Shown here: piece after piece, positions 1 through 6,340 of the stretch
Layout of the letters: each line of letters begins with the position of its first letter
Position numbering within the stretch: position 1 is the first letter of the stretch
Origin: an uncultured Bacilli bacterium
GTDB lineage: Bacteria; Bacillota_I; Bacilli_A; RF39; UBA660
Direction: 5' to 3'
NCBI GenBank assembly: GCA_910585915.1
Contig: CAJUGF010000036.1
Location: 4,363-14,660, forward strand
DNA: 10,298 nucleotides
Notes under the pieces: model-generated
Database searches by the model: none
What the model saw: the letters and a program-made list of their open reading frames with translations, nothing else
What the model was told of the DNA's origin: nothing
Program-made: the position numbers and the translations under genes

Positions 1-2
1 GG

Positions 3-503
3 CTTAGTCCTAACAATGCGCTTATGCTCGTTTCAAATATTAAAGACAATTTAAAAAGTTTTATTGATAGTAAATTTATTAATGAAGAGATTGATAATAA
101 TTATAAGGATATAGAAGAAATTTTATCGCTTCGCGATGCAGAGATTCGTAGCATTGCTAGAACCGCTTCACAAAAAGGGCATAATACCTTAGTGGTTTCT
201 TCTAATGCTTTTCGTTTTTTAGAAGATTATGGATTTCAAATTGTTTCTCTGGAAGACATTTCTGATGACGGAAATATCAATGTTTTAAAGAAGAATTATT
301 CTAATGGAACTTATAAGTATCTTTTTATGAAAGCAAATGAAGAAGTTAACGAAGTGATAAATGATTTAAAAAGTAGTGGGGCTAATCTTATTACTGTAAA
401 TACAATGGAAACTTTAAATGATGAAAATCGAAAAAATAATGATAATTATTTAACAATCATGCAAGAATTTATCGAGAATATAAAAAATACCGTCTTAAGT
501 TAG
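3..503 (+). CDS. Metal (Zn/Mn) ABC transporter substrate-binding protein, C-terminal part
   Basis: The reading frame is open from the window edge (first full codon at position 3), so the N-terminus, signal peptide and lipobox lie outside; 166 codons are visible. The first residues LSPNNALMLVSNIKDNL match the segment before the linker helix of ZnuA/AdcA/TroA-type cluster A-I binding proteins (compare WLSPxNAxxMAxNI). A long helical stretch follows, then a second lobe with LVVSSNAFRFLEDYG at the place where the family usually has a metal-ligand His (VTSHxAFxYLxxxYG), and a final helix typical of these proteins. Such proteins capture Zn2+ or Mn2+ outside the membrane and hand it to a permease/ATPase pair, presumably encoded upstream. 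The usual His in the second lobe appears replaced by Ser/Asn, so metal binding by this member is uncertain. A Met at 24 is internal, not the start. Confidence 0.8.
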   Translation, partial: LSPNNALMLVSNIKDNLKSFIDSKFINEEIDNNYKDIEEILSLRDAEIRSIARTASQKGHNTLVVSSNAFRFLEDYGFQIVSLEDISDDGNINVLKKNYSNGTYKYLFMKANEEVNEVINDLKSSGANLITVNTMETLNDENRKNNDNYLTIMQEFIENIKNTVLS

Positions 504-515
504 ATGGTATTTTTT
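483..515 (+). terminator. Rho-independent terminator of the metal-binding protein gene
   Basis: A 12-bp stem (AAAAATACCGTC with GATGGTATTTTT, one G-T pair) closes an 8-base loop and is followed by T residues. The stop codon TAG (501-503) lies in the loop and descending arm, so the hairpin overlaps the coding end. Confidence 0.75.
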
Positions 516-553
516 ATATACTTTTTCATTGTTCTTTGAGGATGAAACAAATT

Positions 554-578
554 AAAACTCGGCTTTTAGCCGAGTATT
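554..578 (-). terminator. Terminator of the tRNA-Ile/tRNA-Glu unit
   Basis: Perfect 7-bp stem ACTCGGC/GCCGAGT with a 5-base loop. On the minus strand it is followed by TTTTAATTT and lies just after the tRNA-Glu 3' end. On the plus strand it is followed by ATTTTAT and could act as a second stop for transcripts arriving from the left. Confidence 0.75.
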
Positions 579-586
579 TTATCATT

Positions 587-663
587 TGGTGACCCGTACG
601 GGATTTGAACCCATGAATGCATGCGTGAAAGGCATGTGTGTTCAACCACTTCACCAACGGGCC
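587..663 (-). tRNA. tRNA-Glu (anticodon TTC)
   Basis: Minus-strand cloverleaf: acceptor GGCCCGT pairs with ACGGGTC (one G-T), discriminator A, and CCA is encoded (complement of 587-589). The anticodon arm has the 7-base loop CTTTCAC giving anticodon TTC. The T arm contains GGTTCAAATCC. It is the second gene of a two-tRNA transcript, 9 bases after tRNA-Ile, and is followed by a terminator. Confidence 0.97.
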
Positions 664-672
664 ATTACAATA

Positions 673-749
<77 letters not shown>

Positions 750-770
750 ATATCTGCCAATGACTATTTC

Positions 771-799
771 ATTTTACCTTATAAAATAGCTTTTGGCAA
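771..799 (-). promoter_or_regulatory. Promoter of the tRNA-Ile/tRNA-Glu unit
   Basis: Minus-strand -35 TTGCCA (794-799), spacer of exactly 17, and -10 TAAAAT (771-776). Start of transcription would fall near 764, about 15 bases ahead of mature tRNA-Ile. Confidence 0.75.
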
Positions 800-875
800 G
801 ATATTTTTTCTGAATTTTTTGCTTTTTTTATTTTTTCTAGCTAATTTAGGCTATAAATTCTTTCTTTTCTAGTTC

Positions 876-1358
876 TTATGTTAACTTTTCCACTTTGTCT
901 ATTATATATTCTTTGGTTTCTTCTAAAGATAAGCCTAGTACTCTTCCAAATTCTCCATATAGATCATTTTCTGCTTGTTCTAAATAAAAATTATCTTTAT
1001 CTCCTATTTTCTTTTTATTCTCCACTCTCTTTTTGTTGCGCAAATAAGTAGTTTTAATTACCTTAATCAAGTCTTCATGCAGTCCTGAATTGAGCAGTTT
1101 CTTATATTCTTGTTCCAATAATTTATCTTCTGTCTCAATGACACCAATATTTGGAATTTCTTGAATAATTTTTTCAACATCTTTTTTTGTAATTAATTTT
1201 CGAATGAACGACGAATCTTTTGGTATCTGAATCTTTAAAGAGGAATCCCTTTCTGGTATTAAAACAAAATAATCTAATCCATTCATATAATTTTCTTTAA
1301 TTTCATCTACTATGCAAACATCTCTTTTATAAACTAAATAATCTCCTACTTGAAACAT
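876..1358 (-). CDS. carD: CarD/CdnL-family RNA polymerase-binding regulator
   Basis: 160 residues, the usual length for Bacilli/Clostridia CarD-like proteins. The N-terminus MFQVGDYLVYKRDVCIVDEI is the typical opening of the CarD/TRCF RNA-polymerase-interaction domain (about residues 1-60), which contacts the beta subunit. The rest is helical and charged and ends with GLSLEETKEYI, similar to the C-terminal DNA-contacting helical domain. In other bacteria CarD stabilises open complexes, notably at rRNA promoters. The start ATG follows a strong AGGGAGG site about 5 bases upstream. It has its own promoter at the 3' end of the upstream nagZ-like gene and reads in the same direction. There is no strong terminator before the tRNA promoter at 771-799. 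The family call is firm; the regulatory targets in this organism are unknown. Confidence 0.9.
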   Translation of the reverse strand: MFQVGDYLVYKRDVCIVDEIKENYMNGLDYFVLIPERDSSLKIQIPKDSSFIRKLITKKDVEKIIQEIPNIGVIETEDKLLEQEYKKLLNSGLHEDLIKVIKTTYLRNKKRVENKKKIGDKDNFYLEQAENDLYGEFGRVLGLSLEETKEYIIDKVEKLT

Positions 1359-1420
1359 ATAAACCTCCCTAACAAAAAAACGAACATTTTTTTATTCATA
1401 TTTCTCGTCTATTGCTGGTT

Positions 1421-1449
1421 ATTATAACACTTTTCTTATTTTTTTGTAA
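1421..1449 (-). promoter_or_regulatory. carD promoter overlapping the nagZ-like 3' end
   Basis: Minus-strand consensus -10 TATAAT (1421-1426), 17-base spacer, weak -35 TTACAA (1444-1449). The -35 and part of the spacer lie inside the end of the preceding coding region, whose stop is at 1436-1438. This lets carD be transcribed separately. Confidence 0.6.
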
Positions 1450-2659
1450 GGCTTTTATTTATTTTTGACAAAACGGCTTGATGTTCTTGGCTCCCTAAAT
1501 TTTCTACAGGATTTATCTTTGTAGACATTTTTTGATACTTTAAACTTAAAATCTTCTTTACTGATATATCTATTTGTTCTTCCTTGACTTTTTGCTCTCT
1601 TATTAATTCTTTAATATATTCTATTGCTTTCTCTGGATTTATAGGCATAAGCAATAAATCCACCCCAGCATTAAGCGCTTTTTCATAAATTTCCTTTTCA
1701 CTATAATTATCTGTAATGGCTTTCATGTTTAAAGCATCTGTAATTATGAGTCCTTTATATTGCAATTCTTCTTTCAAAAGGTTTTGAATAATTTCTTTTG
1801 AGAGTGACGCTGGGGTATTATCATTTGAAATATTTGGAACAGCAAGATGTCCTATCATTATCATTTCGGCGTTATTTTTTATGGCTTCTTGAAATGGTAT
1901 TAATTCATTTTGATATAATTCTTCTTTTGTTTTATTTAATACTGGTAAATCATAGTGGGAATCCACTTCGGTGCTGCCATGGCCTGGAAAATGTTTGTAG
2001 ACAGGAATCACTCCGTGTTCTTCTAAACCTTTTGCTAAAGATACTCCCATCCTTGAAACTAGACTTGCATCAGAGCCAAAGCTTCGGTCTCCAATGACTT
2101 GATTTTTTTCATTATCCACAACATCTATTACTGGGGCAAAATCTACATTGATGCCAAAGACTTGTAATTCCTCTGCAATAATAGCTCCAATATCATAGGC
2201 GAGCTTTTCATCTTTTGTATCTCCAATGGATTTATTAGAAGGAATTTTAGAAATTTCATAATTAGGTATTTCTGTTAATCTTTGAACTTTTCCTCCTTCT
2301 TGATCAATGGATATTAACATTGGAATTTCATTTGTATTCTTGATTTCTTTAATGAGATTACTAGTGTCCTCATAATTAGAAATATTTTCTTTAAAAAGAA
2401 TGAACCCACCAGGCTTTAGCTTGATTAACGTACTTTTTAAGTCTTCTGTCATCTTTGATGTACGGTTTGATAATACTAGCAATTGGCCAATTTTTTCATC
2501 TAGCGTAAGATTATTGAATATTTGATTTATTTGTGATTGTTCTTGTTCCAAGTATGAGGTGTCTTCGAGTGTTATATTTTGTGTTAGTTTAAATGTTCGG
2601 CTAATATACATAATGAAAAGTATCGCAATTATAGGAATAAACCATTTGATTATTTTCAT
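1436..2659 (-). CDS. nagZ: Membrane-anchored GH3 beta-N-acetylhexosaminidase (NagZ-like)
   Basis: 407 residues from the Met at 2659. A hydrophobic segment at residues 5-19 (WFIPIIAILFIMYI) is a signal anchor, so the enzyme probably faces outward. A GH3 TIM-barrel follows with signature motifs: IDQEGGKVQRL (118-128), GDRSFGSD (190-197), KHFPGHGSTEVDSH (222-235) and LIITDALNM (305-313). Asp308 is the expected nucleophile and Asp233/His235 the Asp-His acid/base dyad typical of the NagZ branch. The family removes terminal beta-GlcNAc from muropeptide fragments during cell-wall recycling. The C-terminus is a short polar tail after the catalytic domain, without a GH3 second domain. An ATG nine bases further upstream (2668) is less likely because it sits one base from the Shine-Dalgarno. 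Substrate is inferred from family. Confidence 0.9.
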   Translation of the reverse strand: MKIIKWFIPIIAILFIMYISRTFKLTQNITLEDTSYLEQEQSQINQIFNNLTLDEKIGQLLVLSNRTSKMTEDLKSTLIKLKPGGFILFKENISNYEDTSNLIKEIKNTNEIPMLISIDQEGGKVQRLTEIPNYEISKIPSNKSIGDTKDEKLAYDIGAIIAEELQVFGINVDFAPVIDVVDNEKNQVIGDRSFGSDASLVSRMGVSLAKGLEEHGVIPVYKHFPGHGSTEVDSHYDLPVLNKTKEELYQNELIPFQEAIKNNAEMIMIGHLAVPNISNDNTPASLSKEIIQNLLKEELQYKGLIITDALNMKAITDNYSEKEIYEKALNAGVDLLLMPINPEKAIEYIKELIREQKVKEEQIDISVKKILSLKYQKMSTKINPVENLGSQEHQAVLSKINKSLTKK

Positions 2660-2669
2660 TTTTATCATG

Positions 2670-2675
2670 CTCCTT
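2670..2675 (-). promoter_or_regulatory. RBS that decides the nagZ-like start
   Basis: Minus-strand AAGGAG lies 10 bases before ATG 2659 but only 1 base before ATG 2668. The upstream ATG is too close to be used, so the protein should begin MKIIKWF. Confidence 0.65.
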
Positions 2676-2834
2676 AATTTTTATATTGTAACATATATTT
2701 TGATTATTGTTTGTGAAATATTTTGAGATCGGTTTTCGTTTGATGCAGTAATAATTTCTTTTAAAGTATGCTAGTTTATAATCCTTCTCCATTTTATTAA
2801 ATACGAATTATAAACTGAATGATTCAGACATTGT

Positions 2835-3124
2835 GGGATATAAGCCGCAATTGTTTATGATTATCAAGTCTTGTCATATCTCCAAGTAATTTAGTCGCTG
2901 CCTTCTCATTTCTTTTAAATGATTCCAAATCTTCTTTGATCAGTTGATTCCATAAACCTTGTTAGATCTTCTAATTTAAAATTATTAATTTGACTTTGCA
3001 ATTGGTATAAATTTTTTTTAATTATGTTTCCTCTCTTATCTTCAATTAAAACTTCTGTATACTCCGTAGATAACATTGCCAAATTTTTGCACTTAGCAAC
3101 ATCTACACTTAATACTTACTTCAT
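2835..3124 (-). pseudogene. IS110-family transposase relic
   Basis: A minus-strand stretch reads, after an ATG at 3124 and an immediate stop, as LSVDVAKCKNLAMLSTEY..EVLIED, then FKLEDLTRFMEST. This matches the N-terminal RuvC-like DEDD domain of IS110/IS1111 transposases (compare LSIDVAKxKSMVML..DLTxFMEST), including the first catalytic Asp. After a frame change at about 2930 it reads LLGDMTRLDNHKQL, resembling the GDITRFDNHKQLNAY motif at the start of the C-terminal transposase domain. The middle of the roughly 400-residue protein is deleted and both frames carry stops, so it is dead. Recognition is from remembered family motifs; a profile search would confirm it. Element ends were not identifiable. 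Confidence 0.65.
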
Positions 3125-3257
3125 TACTCACTCTTTACTATCTTAAACTAAATTAATAATAGAAATAGAAGTTAAACTGTCGATTTAATATAAAAAATAA
3201 GATATAAATATGACATTATTTACATCTTAAAATATACTTGTAATTTGAGTTATAGTT
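3125..3257. other. Gap without recognisable content
   Basis: Very AT-rich, between the transposase relic and the hydrolase fragment. I see no frame, hairpin or promoter worth naming. It may hold the eroded end of the insertion element. The stretch 2676-2834, before the nagZ-like gene, is likewise empty apart from a weak minus-strand -10 candidate (TACAAT). Confidence 0.5.
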
Positions 3258-3563
3258 TTAATTATTCTTTTCTATATCTTGCCAATTAGCATTTGATAGA
3301 ATCTCTGCATTATCTCCTATAAAGGATTTTCCTGCTTCTTCATCATTTTGTAAATGGTATAACATCCATGCGGTCATATATCCATCTGTTCTATTTAGCA
3401 TATCTTGATGTTCGGCACCAGTTACTCTTGCTCTTATTTTAAACACGTCATTTGTCATGTTATTATAATTTTCAATGAGTGATGACAAAGGTGCTACTCC
3501 ACCAAATTCATTTGTTATATCTTCTACTACTCGATCGTCTGATTCTCCAGTACCTGCGGACAT
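3258..3563 (-). pseudogene. C-terminal fragment of an alpha/beta hydrolase, fused to a gene relic
   Basis: The open frame encodes 101 residues. AGTGESDD is followed by RARVTGAEHQDML and DGYMTAWMLYHLQNDEEA, then FIGDNAEIL. This is the end of dienelactone-hydrolase/chlorophyllase-like alpha/beta hydrolases, where His in GAEH is the catalytic His and GYxTAWxxYQLxGDxEA is conserved. The beta-strands, GxSxG nucleophile elbow and most of the fold are missing. The upstream bases, in the same frame, read YILFEESEDFM, which corresponds to YLLFDECDDIF of the small gene at 6548-6835. The start codon therefore comes from a different gene relic, and the frame is a junction product. There is only a weak GAGAG ahead of the ATG. 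Unlikely to be functional, though the frame is still open. Family assignment is from motif memory. Confidence 0.55.
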
Positions 3564-3735
3564 AAAATCTTCACTCTCTTCAAATAATATATATTATTTC
3601 CATCAACTTTAAAACATATGGTATTACATAGGCAATATTAATTAATCAGTTCATACTTAATATATGCAAACCTAACTATTATATCTATTTTTTTAATTCT
3701 TTATTTATCACAATTTTTTTAGTTTCTATTGTCAT
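3564..3735 (-). pseudogene. Decayed second copy of the small coiled-coil gene at 6341-6835
   Basis: Starts with ATG at 3735 and reads MTIETKKIVINKELKK, against MTIETKKIIISEELRKK in the right-hand copy. It then runs into stops TAG, TAA, TAG. Homology resumes as NIAYVIPYVLKL (versus NIAYVKPHILKV) and, after a frame change, YILFEESEDFM (versus YLLFDECDDIF). It then stops abruptly at the hydrolase fragment. AAAGGA lies about 10 bases before the ATG. Only the first ~70 codons of the gene are represented; the coiled-coil half is absent. Confidence 0.75.
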
Positions 3736-3768
3736 ATAAATCAATCATCCTTTCCCTTCTTAAATAAC

Positions 3769-3821
3769 AAAAAAACTAACATTTCTGTTAGTAATTTATT
3801 ACTTACTCGAAAAGTTCGAGT
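3769..3821 (-). terminator. Left copy of the tRNA-Lys hairpin and terminator array
   Basis: Same arrangement as 6866-6917. Minus-strand hairpin ACTCGAA-CTT-TTCGAGT (3805-3821) is followed by terminator CTAACA-GAAA-TGTTAG (3776-3791) and seven Ts (complement of 3769-3775). All stems are intact although the flanking gene and tRNA are decayed. Confidence 0.7.
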
Positions 3822-3833
3822 TTCCTATCTATA

Positions 3834-3885
3834 TGGTGCGTGAGTAAACCACGTTTGGAAATTCGTATTAAGAGCCATATTATAT
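3834..3885 (-). pseudogene. Probable tRNA-Lys relic
   Basis: The 68 bases 3770-3837 match 6866-6933 with two differences, and this match runs into the encoded CACCA 3' end of the right-hand tRNA-Lys. Beyond it most of the tRNA is scrambled. ATTAAGAG (3867-3874) and a few following bases match the tRNA anticodon region, offset by four bases. No cloverleaf can be folded. A degraded duplicate tRNA is the simplest reading, but the inner match is short. Confidence 0.4.
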
Positions 3886-3952
3886 TTTCTGATTTTAGCA
3901 ATTTTTGTTTAATTTATGTTTGATTAATATACGACTAATTTTTACGGTTTCC

Positions 3953-3971
3953 AAAACAAGGTCCTTGTTTT
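3953..3971. repeat. Perfect inverted repeat AAAACAAG-GTC-CTTGTTTT
   Basis: 8-bp arms around a 3-base loop, flanked on the right by another AAGG (3974-3977), so CCTT/AAGG occurs three times in 25 bases. It could be a terminator in either direction or a recombinase/regulator binding site. The rest of 3886-4165 is AT-rich, has stops in all frames, and holds no gene or RNA that I can recognise. Confidence 0.45.
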
Positions 3972-4165
3972 ATAAGGCTTTGTCAATTTTTGATAATTCA
4001 CACTTTATTTTTCGTTATGCAAAAAATTATTATTAAAATTTTATAAAAACTTAACTTCTGATTTATTTTCGATTGATTTTTATTATTAACTTCCAGTAGC
4101 ACATTTAAAAATCAGCTCTAGTCTTATGACTCATTTTATAATGTAATTTACCGAAACCTTTTATC

Positions 4166-4777
4166 CTATTTCATACTTAAGTTATCATTCTTGTATATAT
4201 GTTTTCCAAATGTGTCTTTATATTTATTGATAGTCTCATCTACATTAAACCAATATACACTTGTTAGTACTCCATCGCATGGATCAATTTCTGTTCTTCC
4301 TAATGTCCCGCCTAGTGCTTGCATGGTTTTTGCAGAACCTATATTATTAACATCACAGTCTAGCATAACTTTATCCAACTTCAACTTTTGTGCTTCCAAT
4401 AATCCTAAATATAGGTTTATCTTATTATAACCTTTTCTTCTTTCTGTTGGCCGTATCCCATAACCTATATTCCTGCCAAATTGTTTCATTTCTTCTGTTA
4501 AATTCCATCTAACATTTATCATGCCTATTATCTTATTGTCATTTTCTCTAATTAGCAAAAAAGTTTTACTTTGACATCTTCCTAGACTTTTAGCATATTC
4601 TTCATTTTCCATATTCAAGCATCTTTCTAAAGCTTGTTCAAAAGTATATCCTTCTAATATTTTATCTAAAGAACCAGTGCCGTTAATATCCGAATTATAT
4701 AGTACAAATTCATTAATATAATCAATTATTTCGTTTTTTCTTTCAATCGAAGGCTTTTCTAAATAAAAACTTTCCAT
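4166..4777 (-). CDS. GNAT-family N-acetyltransferase
   Basis: 203 residues. The N-terminal third is acidic and helical, with a putative substrate-side segment. FLLIRENDNKIIGMINVRW (73-91) gives strands 2-3. IGYGIRPTERRKGYNKINL (104-122) is motif A with the R-x-x-G-x pyrophosphate loop (R113, G116). LDKVMLDCDVNNIGSAKTMQALGG (134-157) is motif B. Such enzymes transfer acetyl from acetyl-CoA to an amine; the organisation resembles predicted acetyltransferases of the COG3981 type, whose substrates are mostly unknown. Start at ATG 4777 with a weak GG-rich site upstream; an in-frame alternative was not evident. It is transcribed divergently from the metallopeptidase-like gene 120 bases away, inside the accessory block. 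Stop is TAG. Confidence 0.85.
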   Translation of the reverse strand: MESFYLEKPSIERKNEIIDYINEFVLYNSDINGTGSLDKILEGYTFEQALERCLNMENEEYAKSLGRCQSKTFLLIRENDNKIIGMINVRWNLTEEMKQFGRNIGYGIRPTERRKGYNKINLYLGLLEAQKLKLDKVMLDCDVNNIGSAKTMQALGGTLGRTEIDPCDGVLTSVYWFNVDETINKYKDTFGKHIYKNDNLSMK

Positions 4778-4801
4778 TTTTTCACATCCAACCTTTCATC
4801 T

Positions 4802-4826
4802 ATCTAATTAGATCACACCCTATATA
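4802..4826 (-). promoter_or_regulatory. Possible GNAT -10 element with palindromic operator
   Basis: Minus-strand TATATA (4821-4826) could be a -10; the -35 is poor. The perfect 12-bp palindrome ATCTAATTAGAT (4802-4813) would lie just downstream of the start site, a plausible repressor position between two divergent genes. No regulator is encoded here. Confidence 0.3.
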
Positions 4827-4866
4827 ACTTCCGAATATTTTATATTTTATTTTCTATCTACCTTTA

Positions 4867-4875
4867 TGATAAAAT
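4867..4875 (+). promoter_or_regulatory. Extended -10 promoter of the metallopeptidase-like gene
   Basis: TG-A-TAAAAT on the plus strand, i.e. an extended -10 (TGn) with a good hexamer. No convincing -35 at 17 bases. Transcription would start near 4882, leaving a leader of about 15 bases that contains the Shine-Dalgarno. Confidence 0.5.
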
Positions 4876-4883
4876 TTCACTAT

Positions 4884-4889
4884 GGAGGT
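4884..4889 (+). promoter_or_regulatory. RBS that decides the metallopeptidase-like start
   Basis: GGAGGT lies 7 bases before ATG 4897. The ATG at 4882 is part of this Shine-Dalgarno (ATGGAGGT) and has nothing of its own upstream, so 4897 is the start. Confidence 0.8.
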
Positions 4890-4896
4890 AGAAAAT

Positions 4897-5790
4897 ATGT
4901 ATAAAAAAAATATGATGAGAGAGTATATTAAAAATTCAGAATTAAGAGTTTTTAATAATAGAATAAAAGTTAGATTATCAAAAGAATTAGCAGTTAAATA
5001 TGATAATGGCTGTTATAATAATTATTTAAACAATATGGATAAGTGCTTTCAAATGATTGATACATTAAATATACAATATCCAAGCAATGCTCATCCTGTA
5101 TTTTATGTTTATATTGTTCCAGATGATAGTTATGTAGAATTGTTAAATTTTCCAACAAAATTTGATAAAGGAAATGGTGGCGGAAAGCCAGTACGCTGTT
5201 ATGATTTAGATGGATTTGGCTCTGCATATGGGTTAAGTCAAAATATGTTGGAAAATAAACCAAGTGAAGAAACTAATATTTCTAGAATTGAAAATGAAAT
5301 TCATGAATTAGCACATATAGTACATAGTCAATTTTTTAATAAAAACCAGATTATTAGTGAAGGGTTTGCTGAAGCATTACCATTATATGCTTTAGGTTTT
5401 GAAGAAATATTTAATGAGCATAGAAATTCAATAATTAATTTAAATGAAAATCAAATTTTTAGTGCTCAAGAAATCCTTAACTCTGAAAAGAATAATTCTT
5501 ATGGTGTAGAATCAATTCTTCCAAATAGATCATGTTCTTTTAGATTATCGTATATCTCTTCCTATTTATTTGTAAGAGGATGTATGGAAACAATTGTCAA
5601 AAAGTATAATTTATCAAAAGAACAGTCAGTACAATATTTTTTAGAAATTGTTATGGGAAGTGATTGTACTAATGAATTTCTGATATATGATGTTGCTGAC
5701 GCCCTTGATTTACCACGAGAAGAACTTTTAAATGGAAAACAGATGCAATTAGAGATTTTACAATCTTTATCTATGGAAACACCAAGATAA
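4897..5790 (+). CDS. HExxH zinc metallopeptidase-like protein, family not recognised
   Basis: 297 residues from Met 4897 (MYKKNMMREY). The core is EIHELAHIVHSQFF, giving His136-Glu137-x-x-His140, followed 14 residues later by SEGFAEALPLYALG (Glu155, Glu159). HExxH plus a downstream EGFA-like helix is the gluzincin arrangement, as in M1 peptidases (HExxH, 18 residues, NEGFA). Counting by spacing, Glu159 matches the M1 distance, whereas by motif Glu155 matches. Either could be the third zinc ligand. Around the core are a FYVYIVPDD strand and a glycine-rich GNGGGKPVRCYD stretch before the active site, and a helical C-terminal third. There is no signal peptide, so it is probably cytoplasmic. A strong terminator follows immediately, so it is monocistronic. 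I recognise no named family; proteolytic activity is inferred from the motif only. Confidence 0.65.
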   Translation: MYKKNMMREYIKNSELRVFNNRIKVRLSKELAVKYDNGCYNNYLNNMDKCFQMIDTLNIQYPSNAHPVFYVYIVPDDSYVELLNFPTKFDKGNGGGKPVRCYDLDGFGSAYGLSQNMLENKPSEETNISRIENEIHELAHIVHSQFFNKNQIISEGFAEALPLYALGFEEIFNEHRNSIINLNENQIFSAQEILNSEKNNSYGVESILPNRSCSFRLSYISSYLFVRGCMETIVKKYNLSKEQSVQYFLEIVMGSDCTNEFLIYDVADALDLPREELLNGKQMQLEILQSLSMETPR

Positions 5791-5826
5791 AAAAGATGAA
5801 AAAACACTTTTCGTTAATTACATAAA

Positions 5827-5862
5827 ACCATAATAGAAATTTAACTATTATGGTATTTTTTT
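5827..5862 (+). terminator. Terminator between convergent genes
   Basis: 10-bp perfect stem ACCATAATAG/CTATTATGGT with an 8-base loop and a run of seven Ts (5856-5862) on the plus strand. On the minus strand the stem is followed by TTTTATG, so it may also serve the gene ending at 5865. Confidence 0.9.
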
Positions 5863-5864
5863 AT

Positions 5865-6273
5865 TTAGTCTTTTTGTGGAAATTCAAGCACTATTTTTTC
5901 TCCGATTTCAAAGAAAAGATTTTCAAAAGAATTACCACATTTAAATTTTATTAAAAATTTATCTGAATCAAATTTAGTTACTTTAAATATATAGTTACTT
6001 CCATTTAAAGTAAGGCACCCCTTGTTATCAGAATAACCTATATCAGTTACTTCTTCATACATATCTAATTCTTTTCCTATTTGCATATCTTTAAATTCAT
6101 CATCTGTAATAGTCAATTCTAAAAGCAAATCTTTACTATTATCTCCCTCATCCACAGTAAAAAATAGACGAGGTGCTATACCAGTTTTAGTTATAGAATG
6201 GTATGTTCTAGTAAACTTTCCCCAATGACAATTTAAATTTTAAATTATATTCTTTATCATTAATCTTTATCAT
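5865..6273 (-). pseudogene. Small unknown gene split by a single-base frameshift
   Basis: An ATG at 6273 with GAGGTGA upstream and an extended -10 promoter starts MIKINDKEYNLKFK, then hits a stop after 22 codons. Reading one base further on at about 6230 gives CHWGKFTRTYHSITKTG and IAPRLFFTVDEG, open to the TAA at 5865, about 135 residues in all. The 3' part alone could start at GTG 6155 (96 residues), but no RBS precedes that GTG, whereas the promoter and RBS are at 6273. The protein is rich in alternating hydrophobic/charged strands (ELTITDDEF, LTLNGSNYIFKVTKF, FLIKFKCG), suggesting a small beta fold. No family recognised. It is either a recently broken gene or an assembly/sequencing indel. 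It converges on the metallopeptidase-like gene. Confidence 0.6.
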
Positions 6274-6306
6274 AATATTTAGTCACCTCGTATATCAATT
6301 GATTTA

Positions 6307-6315
6307 ATTATATCA
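6307..6315 (-). promoter_or_regulatory. Extended -10 promoter of the split small gene
   Basis: Minus-strand TG-A-TATAAT, a consensus -10 with TGn extension, 34 bases ahead of ATG 6273. The -35 is weak. It supports 6273, not 6155, as the original gene start. Confidence 0.55.
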
Positions 6316-6340
6316 TGTTTTTATTTTTTGTTGTTTATAA

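Larger units (their letters stand above)
3561..3885. repeat. Left copy of a duplicated segment (pairs with about 6650-7005)
   Basis: Comprises, from right to left, tRNA-Lys relic, hairpins, terminator and the start of a small gene, in the same order and orientation as the right-hand segment. The noncoding core is nearly identical (66 of 68 bases, 3770-3837 versus 6866-6933), while the coding part has diverged by substitutions, stops and indels. Confidence 0.7.

Noticed and set aside
1798..2097. Plus-strand frame of 99 codons
   Set aside because: It lies wholly inside the nagZ-like gene on the opposite strand and has no coding features.
2601..2792. Minus-strand frame of 63 codons upstream of the nagZ-like gene
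   Set aside because: Overlaps the nagZ-like start out of frame; composition is Asn/Tyr/Lys-rich noise with no RBS.
3750..3840. Short repeats taken as a CRISPR-like array
   Set aside because: Only two copies 3.1 kb apart plus local hairpins; no regular spacing or spacers.
4191..4430. Plus-strand frame opposite the GNAT gene
   Set aside because: Shadow of the acetyltransferase coding sequence.
4994..5263. Minus-strand frame opposite the metallopeptidase-like gene
   Set aside because: Shadow frame; no promoter or RBS. The same holds for the minus-strand frame at 5562-5807.
6225..6240. Programmed +1 frameshift in the small gene
   Set aside because: No classic slippery site with a rare or stop codon in the shift position and no stimulatory hairpin; a plain indel is simpler.
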